This document shows positions 30,029 through 45,141 of a stretch of DNA of 64,000 nucleotides, piece after piece. Origin of the DNA: Myxococcales bacterium (GTDB taxonomy: Bacteria > Myxococcota_A > Bradymonadia > UBA7976 > UBA1532). The notes beneath the pieces were generated by a model. That model ran no database searches. It saw only the letters and a program-made list of their open reading frames with translations, and was not told where the DNA came from. Made by a program: the position numbers and the translations under genes. Within the stretch, counting starts at the first letter, position 1; each line of letters opens with the position of its first letter. The stretch is taken from the NCBI GenBank assembly GCA_020633555.1, contig JACKDL010000028.1, positions 1 through 64,000 on the forward strand, read 5' to 3'.

Positions 30029-30430
30029 TCACTGGGCGTGCCCGTTGTGGCCGTGCTCGTGATCGTGGCCGTGCCCGTCGCCGTGGTCGTGGTCGGCCGC
30101 GCCGCCCAGCTGCACCAGCTTCATGTTGCACAGGGGGCAGACCCCGTCGCCCTTCTGGGCGCGGGCGTAGTGCACGGTGCCCATGTCGCAGATCCACGCG
30201 TTGGCGGGGATCTTGGCCTTGGCCACGGGCGGATCGAACTTGGTGCCCTGGGCGCTGACGGCCACCTTGCCCGCCTGGGTGGCGGGCGCGGCCTTGGTGG
30301 CAGGGGCGGCCTTGCTCGCGGCGGCCTTGCTGGCGGTGGCCTTGGCCGGGGTGGGCTCGGCGGCGGGCTTGTTGCAGCCGGTCAGCCCCAGCAGGCTCAG
30401 CAGGGCGGCCGCGGTCCAGATCGCCTTCAT
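30029..30430 (-). CDS. His-rich lipoprotein with degenerate heavy-metal-binding domain
   Basis: The product has 133 residues. Lipobox GLTGC is followed by an Ala/Lys/Pro-rich linker to about residue 60, then a domain ending ICDMGTVHYARAQKGDG and VCPLCNMKL, a variant of the C-x-M-H-P...C-P-x-C-x-M fold seen in CusB-type proteins, and a tail of about 10 His (HDHGDGHGHDHEHGH). A periplasmic copper scavenger or carrier is likely. Its ribosome site GAGGAG lies in the end of the regulator gene, 4 bases upstream, and the ATPase gene follows, so it is mid-operon. Confidence 0.85.
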   Translation of the reverse strand: MKAIWTAAALLSLLGLTGCNKPAAEPTPAKATASKAAASKAAPATKAAPATQAGKVAVSAQGTKFDPPVAKAKIPANAWICDMGTVHYARAQKGDGVCPLCNMKLVQLGGAADHDHGDGHGHDHEHGHNGHAQ

Positions 30431-30434
30431 GGCG

Positions 30435-31783
<1,349 letters not shown>

Positions 31784-31787
<4 letters not shown>

Positions 31788-32869
31788 GGGGCCTCCGTGG
31801 GCAGACACAGCCAGAAGGTGGTCTCGCCGGGCTGGCTCTGCACGTCCAGGAAGCCGCCGTGGGCCTGCGCCAGCCGGCTGGACAGGCTCAGGCCCAGGCC
31901 CACGCCGTCGTCGCGGGTGGTGAAGAACGGGTCGAACACCTGCTCCAGGTGGGCCGGATCGATGCCGGGCCCGGTGTCGCGCACGCCCACGCAGCGGTGG
32001 GGCACGCCGCCCACCGCGCGCTGCTCGGCCAGGTAGGTCACCCGCACGGGCTCGCCCGCCGCGGCCTGCACCGCGTTCAGCGTGAGGTTCAGCAGCACCT
32101 GCACCACCTGGTCGCGGTCGCCCGTGAGCCGGGCGTCGGCCAACGAGGGGTGCACCGCGTACTCGCCGGCGCCGCCCTGGTGCTTCGCCAGCCCGATGAC
32201 CTGCTGCACCACGTCGGCCAGGGGCAGCACCGTGGGCTCAGCGGGGCGCATGCGCGCGAAGGCCAGGAAGTCGGACACCACCCGCTGCAGGCGGGCGCCC
32301 TCGCGCAGCTGCAGCTCCACGTAGCGGTGGGCGCGGTCGCCGGCGGGCACGTGGCGCTCCAGCGCCTCGGCGGCCCCCTGGATGCTGGCCAGGGGGTTGC
32401 GGATCTCGTGGGCCACACCGGCCAGCAGCTCGCCCAGGGCGCCCAGCTTGCCGGCCCGCACCAGCTGCTGCTCCAAGGCGGCGCGCTCGTCCAGCGCGGC
32501 CTGCAGCCGCTGGCGGGCGCCGCGCTCGCGGTGCACCAGCCAGCCGGTGAGCCCGCCCACGGCGACGAGCAGCCCGATCTCCAGCACCTTGTCCAGGGTG
32601 GGGGCGGGGTCGCGGTGGTGGTGGCTCATGAGGAAGGCGTGGGGGATGTAGGCCAGGCTGGCCACCACGGCGGCGGCGACCCCACCCAGCCAGCCTCCGC
32701 CGAAGGCCGCGAGCACCACCGGCAGGTAGTACAGCCGCCGGTACACGTTGTGGATCGCCACGTTGTGGGTGTCGGTGGCGTAGTGCCCCAGCGAGATCAG
32801 CGCGATGAGCGCGGCGGCGCCGAGCAGCAGGCGGGGCCCGGTGGGGCCAATGGGGGCGCGGTGGGGCAT
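31784..32869 (-). CDS. Membrane histidine kinase, partner of the sigma-54 regulator
   Basis: The product has 361 residues. The N-terminal region (about 13-115) has three or four membrane helices with only short outside loops. These loops are His/Met-rich: H29, H35 and H40 in GHYATDTHNVAIH, then PHAFLMSHHHRD at 76-87, possible copper ligands. A coiled linker leads to the DHp helix with phosphoacceptor His154 (GVAHEIRNPLAS) and an ATPase domain with NLTLNAVQAA, DTGPGI and GLGLSLS. ATG 32869 follows AGGAG. It is first in the leftward operon and overlaps the regulator by four bases. Confidence 0.93.
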
Positions 32870-32901
32870 GGCGCTCCTGGGGGCAGACGCCCGGCGGCCG
32901 G

Positions 32902-32917
32902 TGCAAGGGGTGCGCCA
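32902..32917 (-). promoter_or_regulatory. Sigma-54 (-24/-12) promoter for the copper sensor operon
   Basis: Read on the minus strand, the site is TGGCGCA-CCCC-TTGCA. It matches TGGCACG-N4-TTGCA at 10 of 12 core positions, with the essential GG-N10-GC spacing. The predicted start at about 32891 leaves a 22-base leader that contains AGGAG before the kinase ATG at 32869. The operon it drives encodes a sigma-54 activator, which suggests autoregulation. Confidence 0.7.
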
Positions 32918-32966
32918 TCGCTGCGGGCGCGTCGCGCAGGCCCACGGGCCGGCCAGCACAGCCTCG

Positions 32967-32984
32967 TTGCAGGATATCCTGCAA
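32967..32984. promoter_or_regulatory. Perfect 18-base palindrome, likely activator site
   Basis: TTGCAGGATATCCTGCAA is fully self-complementary. Its centre is about 85 bases upstream of the predicted leftward start and about 100 bases from the pump gene. That is typical of an NtrC-type enhancer dimer site, and the local AT content is raised. Confidence 0.6.
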
Positions 32985-32985
32985 G

Positions 32986-33011
32986 CGCGCTGAAGAATAT
33001 TCCGCAGCGCG
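32986..33011. promoter_or_regulatory. 26-base imperfect palindrome, second likely activator site
   Basis: Outer arms CGCGCTG (32986-32992) and CAGCGCG (33005-33011) are concentric with an inner GAATATTC (32995-33002); 22 of 26 positions are symmetric. It abuts the 18-base palindrome, 23 bases centre to centre (about two helical turns), so both sites face the same side of the DNA. Confidence 0.55.
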
Positions 33012-33046
33012 GGCCGCAGGGGGGCCGGTGCGCGGGGGGTAGCGGC

Positions 33047-33062
33047 TGGTATGGCCGGTGCA
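33047..33062 (+). promoter_or_regulatory. Weak -24/-12 candidate facing the efflux operon
   Basis: TGGTATG-GCCG-GTGCA keeps GG-N10-GC but departs from the consensus at three places. The predicted start falls only about 3 bases before the cusC ATG at 33076, which would give an almost leaderless message and lose the AAAGGGGG ribosome site. It is recorded because the layout mirrors the other side. Confidence 0.22.
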
Positions 33063-33075
33063 AAGGGGGCCGCCC

Positions 33076-34359
33076 ATGCTGAACGCCATCCTCTGCCTGG
33101 TCGCCCTGCTCGCCCCGCCCGCGGTGACCGACTTCGCGCCCGCGGATCGCGGAGGCGGCCCCGAGGCGCCACTCGCCGGCACCCTGGACGACCTGCTGGC
33201 CGCCGCCTCTCAAGGGCACCCGGGGCTGGCCGCCGAGCACGCCCGCTGGCGCGCCGCCCAGGCCGACGCGCAGGCCCTGGACCGCTGGGCCGATCCCGCC
33301 GTCAGCTACACCGGCGCGCCGCTGCCCATCGAGACCCGCCTGGGGCCCAACCACCACACCCTGGGCGTGACGCAGCGCCTGCCGTGGCCCGGCCAGACCG
33401 ACGCGGCGGTGGCGACGGCCCAGGCCCAGGGGCGGCAGGCGGCGCAGCGGTTCCAGGCGGCCTACCTGGACCTGCGGGCCGCCGCGGCGGCGCCCTACTG
33501 GCAGCTCTGGGCCCTGGACCGCGAGGAGGCGCTGCGCGGCGCCCAGGCCCAGGTGCTCGAGGCCCTGGCGCAGGGCCTGAAGGGGCGCGTCGAGGCGGGC
33601 CAGCGCCCGGCGAGCGCGCTGGCCCGGGTGGGGCTGGCCCAGAGCCGCCTGGCCGACCGCGTGGCGGCCTTGACGCCCCCCCGGCGCACCGCGTTGGCCC
33701 TGCTGGCGCAAGCCCTGGGCCGCGGCGTGCCGCCCCAGCCCGTGCTGCCGGCCGAGGCGCCCGACGTCACCGCGCCGCCGCCGCTCGAGGCCGCGCTGGC
33801 GCAGACCCCCGACCCCCCGCGGCTGCAGGCCCTGGCCGCCCAGGTGGCCATGCAGGAGGCCATGGTCCGCCAGGCCGAGCTGGCCGCCCGCCCCGGCTTC
33901 GAGGTGGGCGCGGTGTGGCAGCTCATCGACGAGGGCGACTCCACCATGCCCGAAAAGGGCCGCGACGCCCTGCTGTTCCGCGTGGGGCTCACCCTGCCGG
34001 TGTGGGGCGACGCCAACGCGGCCCGCGTCTCGGGGGCCCGCGCCCGGGTCCAGGGCGCCCAGGCCGAGCTCACCGGGGCCCGGCAGGGCTGGCGAGCGGC
34101 CCTGCAGGCCACCCACGCCGGCTGGGCCGAGCGCCACCGCCGCCAGGGGCTGCTGCGCGACACCCTGCTGCCCCAGGCCCAGACCGTCCTGCAGATGCTG
34201 CGCGGCGACTACGCCGTGGACCGCGCCGAGCTGACCGCCGTGCTGGACGCGTTGACGCAAGTGCATGATCTGCAAGTGGAGTTGGCGCGCACCCAGGCCG
34301 AGGGGGCGACCCTGCAGGCGCAGTGGCAGGCCCTGGTGGCCGAGGAGGTGGCCCCGTGA
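33076..34359 (+). CDS. cusC: Outer-membrane efflux channel (TolC/CusC type)
   Basis: This 427-residue protein is the outer-membrane duct of the copper pump. A signal peptide (MLNAILCLVALLAPP) is followed by the duplicated helical-hairpin/barrel pattern of the outer membrane efflux family: TLDDLLAAASQGHPGLAAE, TLGVTQRLPWPGQ and, in the second half, RVGLTLPVWGDANAARV. There is no lipobox Cys, unlike E. coli CusC, so it is not lipidated. ATG 33076 has AAAGGGGG before it. Its stop overlaps the start of the adaptor gene (GTGA), so the two are translationally coupled. Confidence 0.88.
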   Translation: MLNAILCLVALLAPPAVTDFAPADRGGGPEAPLAGTLDDLLAAASQGHPGLAAEHARWRAAQADAQALDRWADPAVSYTGAPLPIETRLGPNHHTLGVTQRLPWPGQTDAAVATAQAQGRQAAQRFQAAYLDLRAAAAAPYWQLWALDREEALRGAQAQVLEALAQGLKGRVEAGQRPASALARVGLAQSRLADRVAALTPPRRTALALLAQALGRGVPPQPVLPAEAPDVTAPPPLEAALAQTPDPPRLQALAAQVAMQEAMVRQAELAARPGFEVGAVWQLIDEGDSTMPEKGRDALLFRVGLTLPVWGDANAARVSGARARVQGAQAELTGARQGWRAALQATHAGWAERHRRQGLLRDTLLPQAQTVLQMLRGDYAVDRAELTAVLDALTQVHDLQVELARTQAEGATLQAQWQALVAEEVAP

Positions 34360-36254
34360 AGCCGAGCGTGAACCCCAAGGCCGTGTTCGTGTGGGCGCGC
34401 CGCGCCTTGGGCCCGCTGGCCCTGGTGGCGCTGGGCTGGGCGGTGGGCGCGTGGCTGACGCCGGCGCCGCCACCCGCGGCCCCCGCTGCTGCCGGCGCCG
34501 CCCCCGCGGCGGCCGCGCCCGTCTGGACCTGCTCCATGCACCCGCAGGTGCAGGCGCCCGAGAAGGGCCAGTGCCCCATCTGCGGCATGGATCTCATCCC
34601 CGCCAGCGAGGCCTCGGGCGCCGCTGTGGGCCCCGCCGAGGTGCACCTGGACGCCCGGGCGCGCGCCATGGCCCGCATCCGCACCACCGAGGTGGCGCCC
34701 CTGGTGGTCGAGGGCAGCAGCCGCGCGCTGCTGGGCCGGGTCGTGCCCGACGAGGCCCGCCTGAAGGCCATCCCCGCGCGGGTGGGCGGCCGGGTGGAGC
34801 GGCTGCAGGTGGCCACCACGGGCGAGGTGGTGCGCAAGGGGCAGGCGCTGGCGCAGATCTACAGCCCCGATCTGTACGCTGCCCATCAGGACCTGCTGGC
34901 CGCGCAGGCCCAACTCGCCCGCCTGGCACAGGCCGACGGGGTGGCGCGACAGGCCGCGCAGGCCCAGGTCGAGGCGGCCCGACTGAAGATCCGCCTATGG
35001 GGCTTCGGTGAGGACGTCATCGAGCGCATGGCGGCGGCCAAGGCCCCCTGGACCCGCTTCACAGTGCGCAGCCCCGTGGCCGGCACCGTGCTCACCCGCC
35101 GCGTGCGGCAGGGCCAGTACCTGAAGGAGGGCGAGGCGCTGTTCGAGGTGGCCGATCTGGCCCAGGTGTGGGTGACGCTGGACGCCTACGAGGCCGATCT
35201 GCCGCATCTGCAGGTGGGCCGCCCGGTGACCCTGACCGTGGACGCGCTGCCCGGCGCCGAGCTCGCGGGCCAGGTGGTGTTCATCGACCCCGTGGTGGAT
35301 CCCCGCACCCGCGTGGCCAAGGTGCGCATCGCGCTGCCGAACCCGGACGGGCGCCTGAAGCCCGGCATGTACGCCCGGGCGACGGTGGGCCCGGCGCTGG
35401 CCCAGCCCGGCCGCCCGCTGGCCCTGGCCATCCCCCGCAGCGCGCCGCTGTTCGCGGGCGATCGGGCGCTGGTCTACGTGGAGGTGGAGTCTGACGCCGA
35501 GGGGGCCCGCTATGTGGCCCGCGAGGTGGTGCTGGGGCCACGCGTCGGCGCCCTGTACCCGGTGCTGGCCGGCCTGAGCCGGGGCGAGCGGGTGGTGACC
35601 CACGGCGCCTTCGCGCTGGACAGCGACCTGCAGATCCGCGGCGCCTTGAGCCTGATGGCCCGCCCGGACGACACCCAGCGGGGCCCGGCCGCGCCCCCGC
35701 TGACCCTGGACGAGGCCGACGCCGCCCGGCTGCGCCCCGTGCTCGGCGGCTACCTGGACGTGCAGGAGCGCCTGGCCGCCGACGACTGGGACGGCGCCAA
35801 GGCCCGCATCGACGCCTGGGCCTCGGCGGTGGCGGCCGTGAAGCTGGCCGATCCGGTGGCCCGGGCCGCCTGGCAAGAGGTGGCGCGCCGCCTGGCGCCC
35901 GATCTGGACGCGCTGACCCACGCCTCCGCCATCAAGCCCGCCCGCGCCCGCTTCTCGTTGGTCACCCGGGCCATGGATGTGTTCCTGGCCCGCTTCGGCA
36001 ACGTGAGCGAGGGGCTGGTGCGCAAGGCGTACTGTCCCATGGCCGCCGACAACCGGGGCGACCACTGGTACCAGCGCGGCGAGGCGGTGGACAACGTGTA
36101 CTTCGGCAACCAGATGCGGCGCTGCGGCGAGATCCAGGCGGCCCTGGACGAGGGCGAGCATCTGTTGAGCCCGGCCGAGCCGGTGGGAGAGCCGGCGGGC
36201 CCGGATGGTGCCGGGGCGGGGCAAGGGACGGCGGGGCACGGCCATGCCCACTGA
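34356..36254 (+). CDS. cusB: RND periplasmic adaptor with metal-binding and DUF3347 domains
   Basis: The 632-residue protein has an N-terminal membrane anchor (about 17-36), an Ala/Pro linker, then the heavy-metal-binding domain WTCSMHPQVQAPEKGQCPIC (about 55-80). The membrane-fusion core runs from about 110 to 430, with hairpin and barrel pieces such as RFTVRSPVAGTVLTRRV. The C-terminal part (about 460-600) is a DUF3347 domain ending CPMAADNRGDHWYQ...YFGNQMRRCGEI, with copper-type Cys/Met/His ligands, and the last residues are HGHAH. Three metal-binding parts suggest copper handoff to the pump. The GTG start at 34356 overlaps the channel gene stop; GGAGG precedes it. Confidence 0.92.
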   Translation: MKPSVNPKAVFVWARRALGPLALVALGWAVGAWLTPAPPPAAPAAAGAAPAAAAPVWTCSMHPQVQAPEKGQCPICGMDLIPASEASGAAVGPAEVHLDARARAMARIRTTEVAPLVVEGSSRALLGRVVPDEARLKAIPARVGGRVERLQVATTGEVVRKGQALAQIYSPDLYAAHQDLLAAQAQLARLAQADGVARQAAQAQVEAARLKIRLWGFGEDVIERMAAAKAPWTRFTVRSPVAGTVLTRRVRQGQYLKEGEALFEVADLAQVWVTLDAYEADLPHLQVGRPVTLTVDALPGAELAGQVVFIDPVVDPRTRVAKVRIALPNPDGRLKPGMYARATVGPALAQPGRPLALAIPRSAPLFAGDRALVYVEVESDAEGARYVAREVVLGPRVGALYPVLAGLSRGERVVTHGAFALDSDLQIRGALSLMARPDDTQRGPAAPPLTLDEADAARLRPVLGGYLDVQERLAADDWDGAKARIDAWASAVAAVKLADPVARAAWQEVARRLAPDLDALTHASAIKPARARFSLVTRAMDVFLARFGNVSEGLVRKAYCPMAADNRGDHWYQRGEAVDNVYFGNQMRRCGEIQAALDEGEHLLSPAEPVGEPAGPDGAGAGQGTAGHGHAH

Positions 36255-39200
36255 GCCCACCGGCGGCCTGTGGGACGCACTCATCGGCTTCTGCCTGCGC
36301 AACCGCCTGGTGGTGGGGCTGCTGACCCTGCTGCTGTGCGCGGCGGTGCTGGTGGTGCACCCCTTCGACGAGTGGGTGGTGCCCGACGTGCCCCGCGAGG
36401 CGGTGGCCGTAGACGCCATCCCCGACATCGGTGAGAACCAACAGATCGTCTTCGCCGAGTGGCCGGGCCGGTCGCCCAAAGACATCGACGATCAGATCAC
36501 CTACCCGCTCACCAGCCAGCTCCTGGGGCTGCCCGGGGTGCGCACCGTGCGCAGCACGAGCATGTTCGGCTTCGCCTCGGTGTATGTGATCTTCGAAGAC
36601 GGCGTGGGCTTCTACTGGGCCCGCAGCCGCATCCTCGAGAAGCTGGCCGCCCTGCCGCGGGGGCTGCTGCCCGACGGCGTGACCCCCGTGCTGGGGCCCG
36701 ACGCCACCGCCCTGGGCCAGGTGTTCTGGTACACCCTCGAGGGGCGTGATGCCCAGACGGGCGAGCCGGTGGGCGGCTTCGATCTGCACGAGCTGCGCAC
36801 CATCCAGGACTGGACGGTGCGCCCGGCGCTGCAGGCGGCCTCGGGTGTCAGCGAGGTGGCCTCCATCGGCGGCTACGTGGCCGAGTTCCAGATCGACGTG
36901 GATCCCCGCAAGCTCGAGGCCTACGGCGTGCCCATCACCCGGCTGGCGGCGGCGGTGCGCGAGGCCAACCGCGACGCGGGCGCCCGCACGCTCGAGATCA
37001 ACCGCGTGGAGTACGTGGTGCGCGGCGTGGGTCAGCTGAAGACGCTGGCCGATCTGGAGCAGACGGTGGTGGCCGAGCGCGAGGGCCGGCCCCTGCGGGT
37101 GGCCGATCTGGCGCGCGTGCAGCTCGGCCCGGCGCAGCGCCGCGGCGCGCTCGACGTGAACGGGGCCGAGGCCGTGGGCGGCGTGGTGGTGGCCCGCTAC
37201 GGCGCCAACCCCATGGCCGTGGTGCAGGCGGTGAAGCAGGCGGTGACGGCGCTGGCCCCCGGCCTGCCCCGCCGAGTGCTGGCCGACGGCCGCACCGCAC
37301 AGGTCACGCTGGTGCCCTTCTACGACCGCTCCGAGGTGGTGGTCGAGACCTTGAGCACCCTGCGCGACGCCCTGTGGCAGCAGGTGCTGATCACGGTGGT
37401 GGTGGTACTGGTGCTGCTGGGCAACCTGCGGGCTTCATTGGTGATCTCGGCGGGCCTTCCCCTGGCGGTGGGCGCGGCCTTCGTGGCCATGAAGCTGGCC
37501 GGCGTCACGGCCAACATCATGTCGCTGGCGGGCATCGCCATCGCCATCGGCACCATGGTGGACATGGGCATCGTGCTCACGGAGCGCATGTGGGCCGCGG
37601 GGCAGGACGTCCCCCCAAGCGAGCGCCTCGCCGCCCTGCGGGCGGGGGCGGCCGAGGTCGCGCCGGCGGTGGCGACGAGCACGCTGACCACCGTGCTCTC
37701 CTTCGTGCCGGTGTTTGGCCTCACGGCGGCCGAGGGCAAGCTGTTCCACCCGCTGGCCTGGACCAAGACGTTCGCCCTGGTGGCGGCCCTGGGTCTGTCG
37801 GTGACGGTGCTGCCCGTGCTGGCCAGCAGTCTGTTGGCCCGCGCCGGCCGCCCGCTCAAGCTCCGCGTGGCCGCGCTGTTGGCGGCGGGCCTGGGTCTGT
37901 TGGGGTACGACGCGCCCCTGGCGGGCGCCGGCGTGTTGATGCTGGCCGCCCTGGACCTGGGTCAGCACACCGCGCCCGCTCGGTGGCGACCGTGGATCAG
38001 CGGGGTCGAGAACGTGGCGGCCGCGGGCCTGGGCCTGGCCATCCTGGCCCAGGCGTGGCAGCCGCTGGGCGGCGGTGACGGCTACGGGCGGCAGCTCCTG
38101 TTCATCGCCGGCGTCACCCTGGGGCTGCTGGCGCTGTTCTGGCTGTTCCTGCAGGTGTACCCGCGGGTGCTGCGCTGGGCCCTGGCCCACAAGGTCGTCG
38201 CGCTGGCCCTGCCGGTGCTGCTGGTGGGCGTGGGCCTGACGGCGTGGCGGGGGGCGGCGCGCACGCTGGAGTGGTTGCCCGACGGCCCGCGCACCCAGGC
38301 GCTGCGCGAGGCCTTCCCGGGCCTGGGCGATGAGTTCATGCCCCCCTTCGACGAGGGCCAGTTCCTGTTCATGCCGTCGGTGATGCCCCACGCGTCGCTG
38401 GGGCAGGCGCTGGAGCAGCTCCGCCAGGTGGACGCGGCCATCGCCGCCATCCCCGAGGTGGTGACCTCGGTGGGCAAGCTGGGCCGGGTGGACAGCGCCC
38501 TGGATCCGGCGCCGGTGTCCATGTTCGAGAACGTGATCACCTACCGCGCCGAGTATGGCGTGGACGCCCAGGGGCGGCGGGTGCGCCAGTGGCGCGATCA
38601 CATCCGCACCCCCGATGACATCTGGAACGAGGTGGTGGCGGCCGCGGCCCAGCCGGGGCTCACCAGCGCCCCCAAGCTCATGCCCATCCAGACGCGCATC
38701 GTCATGCTCCAGAGCGGCATGCGGGCGCCGTTGGGGCTGAAAGTGCAGGCGCCCGACCTCGATCGGCTGAGCCAGGCAGTGCGTGCGCTCGAAGCCAGCC
38801 TGCGCCGGGCGGGCGATCACCTGAAGCCCGAGACCGTCTTCGGCGAGCAGGTGGTGGGCAAGCCCTACCTCGAGGTGCACATCGACCGCGCCCGCACCGC
38901 CCGGTACGGACTGACCGTCGAGGCCGTGCAGCGCGCCCTGCAGGTGGCGCTGGGCGGCGTGCCCCTGACCACCGTGATCCAGGGCCGCGAGCGGGTAGAC
39001 GCCCGGGTGCGCTACGACCGGGCGGACCGGCAGGATCCCGAGGCCTTGAAGCGCCTGCTGGTGCCCACGGGCGACGGCCCCGGCGTGCCGCTGGAGCAGG
39101 TGGCCGACCTGCGCTATGTGCGCGGCCCGCAGATGATCAAGAGCGAGGACACCTTCCTCACGGCCTACCTGACCTTCGCGCAGGCCAAGGGGCTGGCTGA

Positions 39201-39906
39201 GGTCGACGCCGTGGAGCGCCTGACCGCCCACTTGGAGGCTGAGCAGGCCGCGGGCGCCTTGGCGCTGCCCGAGGGTGCCCGGTACAGCTTCGCGGGCACG
39301 TACCTGCAGCAGATCCGCAGCGCTGAGCGGCTGCGCCTGCTGGTGCCCCTGGCGCTGGTGCTGATCTTGTTGGTCCTTCACCTGCAGTTCCGCCGCCTGA
39401 GCACCACCCTCATGATCTACGCCAGCGTGGCGGTGGCCGTGGCGGGGGCCTTCCTGCTGTTGTGGGCCTACGGGCGCGCCGGCTTCCTGGACTTCGAGGT
39501 GCTGGGCCGCTCGGCGCGGGATCTGTTCCAGGTGGGGCCGGTGAACCTGAGCGTCGCCGTGTGGGTGGGGATGATCGCCCTGGTGGGCATCGCCACCGAC
39601 GACGGCGTGGTGATGGCCACCTACCTGGACCAGCGCTTCCAGGCCGAGCCGCCCGGCACCGTGCAAGGCGTGCGCGACGCGGTGCTGTTCGCTGGCAGCG
39701 CGCGGGTGCGCCCGTGCCTGATGACCACCGCCACCACGCTGCTGGCCCTGCTGCCGGTGATCACCAGCACGGGCCGCGGCGCTGACGTGATGATCCCCAT
39801 GGCCCTGCCCAGCCTGGGCGGCATGGCGGTGGAGCTGATCACGCTGTTCGTGGTGCCCGTGCTCTACAGCGCGCGGGAGGAGTGGCGGGTGCGTCGGGCG
39901 GGGTAG
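36244..39906 (+). CDS. cusA: Heavy-metal RND efflux pump, CusA/CzcA type
   Basis: This 1220-residue proton-driven inner-membrane pump works with the adaptor and channel to push Cu+/Ag+ out of the periplasm. The N-terminus has the first helix followed by AVDAIPDIGENQQIVFAEW and DIDDQITYPLTSQLLGLPGV, typical of HAE/HME pumps. The proton-relay helix reads GIAIAIGTMVDMGIVLTERM. A second set of helices ends VGIATDDGVVMATYLDQRF. It is about 170 residues longer than E. coli CusA (1047). The extra length is an insertion at about 540-640 with additional hydrophobic segments (LLAAGLGLLGYDAPLAGAG, LLFIAGVTLGLLALFWLFL). ATG 36244 overlaps the adaptor gene by 11 bases. Confidence 0.93.
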   Translation: MPTEPTGGLWDALIGFCLRNRLVVGLLTLLLCAAVLVVHPFDEWVVPDVPREAVAVDAIPDIGENQQIVFAEWPGRSPKDIDDQITYPLTSQLLGLPGVRTVRSTSMFGFASVYVIFEDGVGFYWARSRILEKLAALPRGLLPDGVTPVLGPDATALGQVFWYTLEGRDAQTGEPVGGFDLHELRTIQDWTVRPALQAASGVSEVASIGGYVAEFQIDVDPRKLEAYGVPITRLAAAVREANRDAGARTLEINRVEYVVRGVGQLKTLADLEQTVVAEREGRPLRVADLARVQLGPAQRRGALDVNGAEAVGGVVVARYGANPMAVVQAVKQAVTALAPGLPRRVLADGRTAQVTLVPFYDRSEVVVETLSTLRDALWQQVLITVVVVLVLLGNLRASLVISAGLPLAVGAAFVAMKLAGVTANIMSLAGIAIAIGTMVDMGIVLTERMWAAGQDVPPSERLAALRAGAAEVAPAVATSTLTTVLSFVPVFGLTAAEGKLFHPLAWTKTFALVAALGLSVTVLPVLASSLLARAGRPLKLRVAALLAAGLGLLGYDAPLAGAGVLMLAALDLGQHTAPARWRPWISGVENVAAAGLGLAILAQAWQPLGGGDGYGRQLLFIAGVTLGLLALFWLFLQVYPRVLRWALAHKVVALALPVLLVGVGLTAWRGAARTLEWLPDGPRTQALREAFPGLGDEFMPPFDEGQFLFMPSVMPHASLGQALEQLRQVDAAIAAIPEVVTSVGKLGRVDSALDPAPVSMFENVITYRAEYGVDAQGRRVRQWRDHIRTPDDIWNEVVAAAAQPGLTSAPKLMPIQTRIVMLQSGMRAPLGLKVQAPDLDRLSQAVRALEASLRRAGDHLKPETVFGEQVVGKPYLEVHIDRARTARYGLTVEAVQRALQVALGGVPLTTVIQGRERVDARVRYDRADRQDPEALKRLLVPTGDGPGVPLEQVADLRYVRGPQMIKSEDTFLTAYLTFAQAKGLAEVDAVERLTAHLEAEQAAGALALPEGARYSFAGTYLQQIRSAERLRLLVPLALVLILLVLHLQFRRLSTTLMIYASVAVAVAGAFLLLWAYGRAGFLDFEVLGRSARDLFQVGPVNLSVAVWVGMIALVGIATDDGVVMATYLDQRFQAEPPGTVQGVRDAVLFAGSARVRPCLMTTATTLLALLPVITSTGRGADVMIPMALPSLGGMAVELITLFVVPVLYSAREEWRVRRAG

Positions 39907-39946
39907 GGGACGGCCCGCCCGGTGACGCTCAGTTGCGGGGGCCCGC

Positions 39947-45034
<5,088 letters not shown>

Positions 45035-45141
45035 GGCGAACCCCCCTCGTCTCTTCCCCCGGCTGAGTATGAGCCCTTGCCCGTCAGGGGATCCACCCGG
45101 CACCGTCCAGTGGAAGCACGCAACGGCGGCGGGGAGCGCCC

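Noticed and set aside
39935..39946. GCGGG-GG-CCCGC hairpin between cusA and the MopE-repeat gene
   Set aside because: The stem is only five bases and the loop two; too weak to call a terminator.
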